Shown one piece after another: positions 57,511 through 64,000 of a DNA stretch of 64,000 nucleotides. The number at the start of each line of letters is the position of its first letter. The first letter of the stretch is position 1. The stretch is from Apostichopus japonicus (taxonomy: Eukaryota > Echinodermata > Holothuroidea > Aspidochirotida > Stichopodidae): assembly GCF_037975245.1 (NCBI RefSeq), contig NC_092583.1, forward strand, positions 10,697,264 through 10,761,263, written 5' to 3'. A model generated the notes under the pieces. The model did not search any database. It had not been told where the DNA came from and saw nothing but the letters and a program-made list of their open reading frames with translations. The translations under genes and the position numbers were made by a program.

Positions 57511-59214
57511 ATGGTTTATCTTCGGCGGATATTGCTTTTCGTTCCGTTACTTGCTTATTTCTTTCATCTATTGCTGGTCTTTGAGAGCCAGTGTTCTGCG
57601 CAGACAGTGTCTCTGTTTACGAGATTCAACGGCATTGTATTAGCTGGAGAATCGATATCACTCATATGTTCAGTGTCAGACTCGACACAAGAAGATGACA
57701 TCATCATGGTGATAACAGATGAAACGGGAAAACAGATTACATCAGGTTCAATTGGACAGGATAATGTTACTACAGTTTATACCGAACAAACTATTCCATT
57801 TCTAAGTAGTACTAACCAGACATTCTTTTGCAGCGTAAGTTGGGTAGACTTTACTGCTTCCACAAACCTGACAATATCACCATTACCAAAAGAACAGACA
57901 TATTGTACTTCAAACTACACGGATGGTATCATTGTTGGACAAACTGTGCCTTTAAAATGTTTTAGTTCTACGTCAGTGGTAGGTTCCATTAGCTGGAGTT
58001 CAGATAGTGATATAACATTCGAGGAAGTAGAAAGTACTATAAGGAGCATGACCATGGCTAACACGATAAATGTACAACCATCTGTAAGTCAAAATGGCAG
58101 TGTGTTTACATGTGAACGTGATGGCGTAGCACCAGTAACCGACATAGACCGGTGTACCGTTGGTCCGATTAATGTTTATGAGAAGCTGATTATTTTCATT
58201 GATCCAATAGTTACTACAAATGATCCAGCTATATTGTATCCAGGACAAACAAAACATTATGTATGCTCATCTTTACCAACTTCATCTGTACAGTGGTCCA
58301 TTCCGGAAGGACTAGATGTTTCCGGTATTATGGTCTCCGTTGTTGGACCAACGATAACAGTAACTGTTGCTAGTGATAGTAGCTATACAGGTAATGTAAC
58401 ATTAAATTGTTCTGGTACCATCCTTACTGAAAGTTCTATTGCAAACTTAACGTTGGTAATTAGGCCAATGGAGTCCACGACACAAACATCAACCACCGAA
58501 ATAGTTTCACTCAAAACAGATGAACCCAACATAGGAAGTTTGTTATATATAGTGATTGGTGCATCAGGAGGTCTTCTTACAGTTGTAATTTTATTAATCG
58601 TATGTTGTGTGTGTCTGAAGTGTAAAGGAAATACTTCTTCCACCATCAAACCTGATCCCGATAAGCAAGCCTCGATCCCTGTCCCCGAATATGACCTCGC
58701 TCCATTTGGGTCTGGAGAAAGACAAGCTGTTCCTAAGGCCGACGTAACTGAAAACCAGACACATGAAAATGATCCAACTGCCGTTGACGATGGCCTAGAA
58801 ATGTACACGGTGGTTGGTAAAAGTGGTAATGAAAGCGAGGTACAAAAGAGAGCCTCTGGAGCTCTGCTACCACCCTCTTCAGCCAAGACAGAAACTCCCG
58901 TGACTTCACACCAAGGCCAAGTTAATGGCGGTTTCATGGAATCAGATGGCGCCAATATGGAAGAACAGTTCGGTGAAGAAGATTATTCAACGATAAAGAA
59001 AGATCGCATGTCTGTGATATATACTGCTCCGGACAAGAAGAGACAAGATGTCGTCGATAATTCACGAAACGAGGAAATTGAAGAGACAGACACGACTCCA
59101 AGTTATGCAGTAGTAAATAAATCACGACGCATTGTTATTGATGAAGATATGTTAGATGATGAAGATGATGAAGACGATGACTTGCATGATGATGATGTCT
59201 ACTGGGAGGCTTAG
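57511..59214 (+). CDS. Ig-domain type I membrane receptor with tyrosine-motif tail, copy 3 (567 aa)
   Basis: Single open exon. Signal peptide about 1-30; D1 with C53 and C107; D2 with C150, W162 and C201 plus C132/C215; D3 with C252, W262 and C300; a membrane helix about 343-369 ending CLKCKGN. The tail carries Y394 (YDLA), Y432 (YTVV), Y492 (YSTI), Y504 (YTAP) and Y532 (YAVV). The tyrosine that is YGND/YGEE in copies 1 and 2 is Phe here (F487). The acidic end is longer and closes VYWEA. D1 is almost copy 1 (TNQTFFC.VSW.DFT), whereas D2 onward is almost copy 2 (GSLLYIVIGASGGLL). The gene is therefore a mosaic, probably through gene conversion or unequal crossover near 57.9 kb. Functional inference as for copy 1. 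Confidence 0.9.
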   Translation: MVYLRRILLFVPLLAYFFHLLLVFESQCSAQTVSLFTRFNGIVLAGESISLICSVSDSTQEDDIIMVITDETGKQITSGSIGQDNVTTVYTEQTIPFLSSTNQTFFCSVSWVDFTASTNLTISPLPKEQTYCTSNYTDGIIVGQTVPLKCFSSTSVVGSISWSSDSDITFEEVESTIRSMTMANTINVQPSVSQNGSVFTCERDGVAPVTDIDRCTVGPINVYEKLIIFIDPIVTTNDPAILYPGQTKHYVCSSLPTSSVQWSIPEGLDVSGIMVSVVGPTITVTVASDSSYTGNVTLNCSGTILTESSIANLTLVIRPMESTTQTSTTEIVSLKTDEPNIGSLLYIVIGASGGLLTVVILLIVCCVCLKCKGNTSSTIKPDPDKQASIPVPEYDLAPFGSGERQAVPKADVTENQTHENDPTAVDDGLEMYTVVGKSGNESEVQKRASGALLPPSSAKTETPVTSHQGQVNGGFMESDGANMEEQFGEEDYSTIKKDRMSVIYTAPDKKRQDVVDNSRNEEIEETDTTPSYAVVNKSRRIVIDEDMLDDEDDEDDDLHDDDVYWEA

Positions 59215-60470
59215 CATTATACAAAGTAACTCAAAGATTAATTATCAGTTTACTTTTTTTTCCTTATCATTTTCGATTCGTGGCTCATCTTGTACGACAT
59301 AAGATTTAAGTCGGGGGACAAATTGTGGTGATGTAAACAATGTGAGTGTTGGGTGAATCCACAGTCAACATATTTGATGTGCACTTATCCATTTATATTG
59401 TGTTGCGTTTTGTTACGATTTGCATTCGGTTGCTTTTTTAAAATGTCGTTAAAAGGTAGAAACAGTTCACTCTCGTTTGGTTTCGTTTTGATTTGCTTCC
59501 TTTTGTTGAAATTCATCTACTTTCTTCATCATTCACCTTAAGAGTAAGCCCTCGTTGCAACAAAACACATACTCGTCGTTATAGTTAGGTATGTCTCCAA
59601 ATTCTGATAGGTCTTGATAAACTGATTAAGTTTTTAAAGCAAATTCATGGCCCTCCAATCTCTTCCTGATACCAATGAGTAGCTTATTATACAATACCAC
59701 ATGTCAATAAGCGCAAAATAGTTGAAGGTAGCGGTAAAATATTTGCTGAAGTTTGAAAACGACTACTATAATTTCATTTTTCTAGCATTTGCATGAAAAT
59801 CACATCGTCAATGTGGCTGTCACGACAGATATACATGTGAGCAATAACCACTACGCTACGAAGTTCAGAGATATCAGTGCAAGATATGCCATTGTCTGTA
59901 TATTGTTGCCCACAGTAACACATCATTTGAAGGTTAAAGACGTCGACATGTTCAAATAGCAGGTCTTATAACCCAGACTACGCGTTACATGTTTTGGTGC
60001 TTGTATCTGTGGTTTATAAATAAATAAATCAGGTAGTTAAATAATTCTACGAAACATTTCAATTGACGTTCACCTCCCTTATACATTTAAATGTTTATTA
60101 ATCTGCCTATAGATTAATCTGCCTATAGATTAATCTGAATTATTTGGAAAATTACAACTTTAAAAGAAACATTTTGAAAACTTTCAACAAATATTTACGC
60201 TATATGGAGACAATACCAATGAATCTGCTAGAAATGTTCACCTACGGCTCCAACTTTTGAGCAATTTAACATAGTTTACATCTTTTAGCAAAAGTGCAAG
60301 ACGAAAATTATGATTCAAGCATTTGCTACGTGGGTATCATGATTAATGTGTATTATTGAGACAAACATTTCACTTAAAACTTAAAGTGTTCAAGTATTGC
60401 CATCACCTTTATGCTACAAAAACCAATTGGGTCAGGTAAATATGGCCAACATTCATACAACCCGCAAATA
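59215..60470. other. 3' flank of copy 3, no further gene
   Basis: Starts with GCATTATACAAAG as in copy 2, then flank homologous to 54970-55240. A small direct repeat TGCCTATAGATTAATC occurs twice at about 60102-60135. Confidence 0.55.
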
Positions 60471-60471
60471 T

Positions 60472-61000
60472 GTCTGTGGCTATCAGAGACGGGTCGTGGG
60501 GGGGGGGACTTCAAAGTGACCAGATAAAGAGGGGAGGGGCTTATTATGAATTTAAAAGGTCCATGCATTATTGTAAATTATTTTACATTTATTAACATTA
60601 ACATGTATAACAGCAATGGACATAAAAGATTTCTGTGCCTATCAGAGACACTGATATGGGGGGGGGGGGAGGGGTTGAAATTCCTTAATTCACATATCGG
60701 ATAATTAAGATCAAAGAAAAGAAGATCCTAGTTGTGCAGTTGGAAAACTTGTGTATCTTTCTAACTAAAAAAACTTTAAAATAAACTAAAATAAACTTTA
60801 AAATAAACTTGATTAAGTCTCTCACGTAGGAGACGGATGCTTGTTTGTGTGTATGTTGGGAGGGGGGAGGGGGTATGTAGGTGGGGGTGCTAAAAAGAGA
60901 CCAGATCAACAAGGGAGGGGGTTATTATGAATTTAAAAAGGTTCATCCATTATTATACAATATTTTACATTCATTAACATGGATACCATCAATGGAAATT
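60472..61000 (+). repeat. Pair of ~120-bp direct repeats, spacing 381 bp
   Basis: A G-run, ACCAGATAAAGAGGGGAGGG, TTATTATGAATTTAAAAGG and ATTTATTAACATTAACATG (60498-60625) recur diverged at about 60880-60995. TTATTATGAATTTAAAA starts at 60541 and again at 60922. A third G-run follows CTATCAGAGACACTGA between them. Confidence 0.75.
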
Positions 61001-63329
61001 AAGATTGATATGTCACTTACCTTCGAAATCAAATATCTTGTTGGTACCTATTAAGGAGAGTGCTAATAACTTATGCAGGCATAAATAAAAAAGCAAATTA
61101 AGAAAAGAAGGGCATATAATTAATTTCCAAGTACAAACACATTCTTTCTTTGTTTCTGTAATACAACAATGCTAAATGCTGCCGCAGGCCGGCTTTTTTT
61201 TAATGAATAACATCTATTGCTCCCGTTAATAAGCTAGACAATCACGAAAAATAGTCAGTCAAAAACATATTGCTGCCGTTGTCATAAAGACATTTCATTG
61301 TTAAATTATGAAAAAGTCTAAACTGTTTGTGGATAATTTGGAGGGTCAGAACCTGGAAGAATGTACGCTTGACATTTTAGAGAGGGGTAATATTGATATC
61401 CCTTTAAACTACTGCTTTAGCATATTGTGAAATACATATGTGAAATAACCTAAATAAGTGAGCTTCTCTAGCCAAATAAATCAGCATTTAGGGACTGAAT
61501 TCTTGCTTATGTTCATAAGTCTCTATCAGCCAGCATTTCAGAGAGAAAAGCATAACAATACACAGAAAAACATTTCAATATCTTTTAACTTTGTAATTTT
61601 TCTTAAGAGATAAAAATAATAAACTGTACATATAAACTATAAAAGAATAAGTTATATAATAAGCATGAAACATGCAGCTTGGATTAGTTATAAAAACTAC
61701 ACTTACTCTCCTGCAACTATACAATATGCAGTGATATTGATCCGTTCTGTGAAGTTAACCATTACTGTTGTTAATTTCTAAGGAAACTGACTAACATACA
61801 GCTTCAAGGATGATAAAGACCTGCGTGTTCCGAAATGTACCGTAATAATATATTAAGGTATTCTGTATTTCATTATGAATTAATTTAATAAATTAATCCT
61901 TATGCATTCCCTGTGTAACGAACACAAATGATGTTTGCAGTAATGATATGTGTAACAACTATGCTAAGAAATGTCCCGAATACTTTAGAAAGGGATAACA
62001 ATTTGTCATATTTGTTCTTGTATCATGTTTCTTAGCAATTCAGAGCATTTTTTGTTCAATATATTTGTACACCGCAATTATTATAAATCTCTCAAACAAT
62101 TTGAGAGGCTTGAAAATCAAAGGAAAACACGTTTGCATATTTTGAGCAGGTTTATCATGCCACTATATTCTTGGGTGGGTGCTTGCAACTTAAGACCTTT
62201 AAGCCCCTCTCCTACAGAGATTTATCGAACATGTTTCTTTCATTGAAACAATACAGTCGTAATCGATTCAAAATTCCATTAACTACGTAACTTCTTTAAG
62301 GTTTGATTTGTAGTTGTAATCATTTCGCAGTTTGGAATCCTCTAACTAATTTCATTTTTATTGGGTTAAATGTATGGTATGTAAACAACCAATATGTATC
62401 AGAAAATGACTTTGTTTTTCATAAAAAAGGTTACAATTTTATAAGATCGAATGTAAAATAAAAGTTGTGGTGTAAACCGGCAATACTATCTTACTCTGTA
62501 CAAGTAATCACAGTGTAAAATAAGTCATTTCGCCTCCCAGCCCAACGACTGATCAACTACTCTTAATACGGTGTGAGGAAAAGTAAGATGATATGATGGA
62601 TGGTGGAAATTAGGGGGGGGGGGGGGGGAGGAGTGGGTGCGGGGAAAAAGTGATAACTCCCATGGCCTGGGGTCAATCTTGGTAGAAAATTTCCACCAGA
62701 ATTTGGTCGAGATGTTTATAACGAAGAGTAGGCCAAGATGTAACCTTGCGTCGGACTGAACAATGAAATGGTTGAATCAATGTTCTGTGGGAATTTAATA
62801 ATGGTCAGCTATAATGTCTCTTACCTTGTTTGGAAAATTAAAACAAAAAGCCCCCCCCCCCCTCCAAAGAAAAATGCCACTTTGCCCGATTATTCAGTTT
62901 TTTCCGACCAATCAAATTGGTAGGAACAAAATACACTCCCACTTTGAAAGGGCAAGCCCACTTGCGTAACACAGTCTTCGGTGACTTTCCTTAAAATCAA
63001 AACTACAGAATAGAGATGTTTCCCCCCTAAAGGAAATGAGGGCGGTATTGAAGAACTAAGCATGCATATACTCGAGGTGTGTGACCTGACTAATTCGTAC
63101 CACGTAAGATTTGTCACACACAGGGGTTCTTTCTCGTAATGCTATTGGCATGCAATAATATACAGTTTTGAGTCGCCGAATGAGAACTTTATTTCAGAGT
63201 ACATTAGAAACACGTGTGTTCCTTTACATCTTCTGGCGTGCAAGTAGTTACTTTAATTATAGATATATTTCCATTTTTATGTTGACTTAAAGTCAACAAA
63301 CGTGACCCCTATAAAATAACGGTACTTAC
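61001..63329. other. No firm gene
   Basis: A good minus-strand donor (GTAAGTGAC below 61023) follows a short open piece, and another GTAAGTG lies near 61700, but no exon set with consistent phase could be built. G-run at 62613-62628 and C-run near 62853. Confidence 0.35.
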
Positions 63330-63379
63330 CAAAGCTTCAGTACAGAGAGTATCAAACATATTTTCATACTTGAAGACAT
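63330..63379 (-). CDS. Possible signal-peptide first exon of an unidentified minus-strand gene
   Basis: ATG at 63379-63377 opens MSSSMKICLILSVLKL and runs into a strong donor TTTG|GTAAGT after 16 codons plus two bases. The hydrophobic run following a Lys resembles a secretory signal. I could not find an in-phase second exon: the candidate at 61023-61049 gives a stop in that phase. Weak call. Confidence 0.28.
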
Positions 63380-63380
63380 G

Positions 63381-64000
63381 TTAACTACATTATATTATCA
63401 ACATTTACTAATTTAACATTAACATTAACAAGTACAATTTTAATGTTCCTTTGATAATTTTATTCTATGTATGTTTCTCCTAACGGTGACAAACAGTGCA
63501 GACCCTACGATTTTAGTAATAGCATCCTTTGTGAGAAATGACGGTCTCCCGTCACCTGGTCAAACAACGAGGTCTTCGGCTTTGAGTACAGCGTTACAGT
63601 AAGTTGCCATGTTGAACGAATCTAACCGTAATATATTAATAACCGACTCGCGATCCACGTTATAGACATTGCCGACCCTTTCGGGAAACCAAAAAGAAAC
63701 CTTAACAATATGAACTGGCCACTTCACAAGAATGCTAAATAAATTGTTCAACCAGCTATCTAAATTTGAAACAAATAAAGGTTAAGCGATGAAACTGACT
63801 GGAATTCCAGTAGATAATCGATATATTTTCATGTGAGTGTGTTGTCTAATTGCCGTTATAGCTTAACTGGTATATCTACGAATATACGTGAAAATCAAGT
63901 TGAGCTGAGTTATTTATTGGGACAGTTAATAGTGGCAAATCCGTATTACTAATTCGAAATGATTATATCAGAAATGACAAATGAAAAAGGGGAACCTCGA
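63381..64000. other. No recognised gene
   Basis: AT-rich. Short frames here show no recognisable protein features. Confidence 0.4.

Noticed and set aside
61023-61049. 27-nt internal exon on the minus strand between TTAATAG and GTAAGT
   Set aside because: Good splice signals, but in phase with the 63.35-kb leader it gives a stop codon; no supporting partner exon.

Overview
This is animal nuclear DNA: AT-rich and intron-bearing, with many (TA)n microsatellites, G10-G14 runs, SINEs, MITEs and a truncated non-LTR retrotransposon. The proteins (a FAM133 homologue, a Kunitz/antistasin-type inhibitor and a young tandem family of immunoglobulin-domain receptors) fit a marine invertebrate. An echinoderm such as a sea cucumber is my best guess, but nothing in the window proves the species.

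Layout. (1) 704-3971, plus strand: the last five exons of a FAM133-like Lys/Ser-rich nuclear protein; its 5' exons lie left of the window. An intron carries a complete 393-bp hAT-type MITE with an 8-bp target duplication. (2) 8837-34186, minus strand, convergent with FAM133: a five-exon gene for a 158-residue secreted protein made of signal peptide, Kunitz domain, VWC-like cysteine module and antistasin-like module. I assembled it by eye; every exon junction keeps the frame and completes a sensible codon. Its 17.3-kb first intron holds a 3.7-kb long-inverted-repeat element, a truncated LINE and tRNA-derived SINE sequence. (3) 34.2-46.0 kb: no gene recognised; composite tRNA-derived repeats in (TA)n, an exact 108-bp tandem duplication, and two minisatellites (about 66 bp and 19 bp units). 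(4) 46055-59214, plus strand: three tandem intronless-ORF paralogues (544, 556 and 567 residues) of a type I membrane receptor with three Ig-like domains, one transmembrane helix and a cytoplasmic tail with five or six conserved tyrosines and an acidic end closing in Phe/Tyr-Trp-Glu-X. A decayed fragment of a fourth copy lies at 53.5 kb and an independent MITE at 55.3-55.65 kb. (5) 59.2-64.0 kb: no firm gene; one possible signal-peptide exon on the minus strand near 63.35 kb.

The most interesting part is the receptor cluster. It looks like a recently expanded, recombining family of cell-surface Ig receptors with tyrosine-based signalling tails. Copy 3 is mosaic: its first Ig domain resembles copy 1 and the rest resembles copy 2. 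Any immune role is inference from architecture. All exon models come from reading splice sites and frames, without transcript support.
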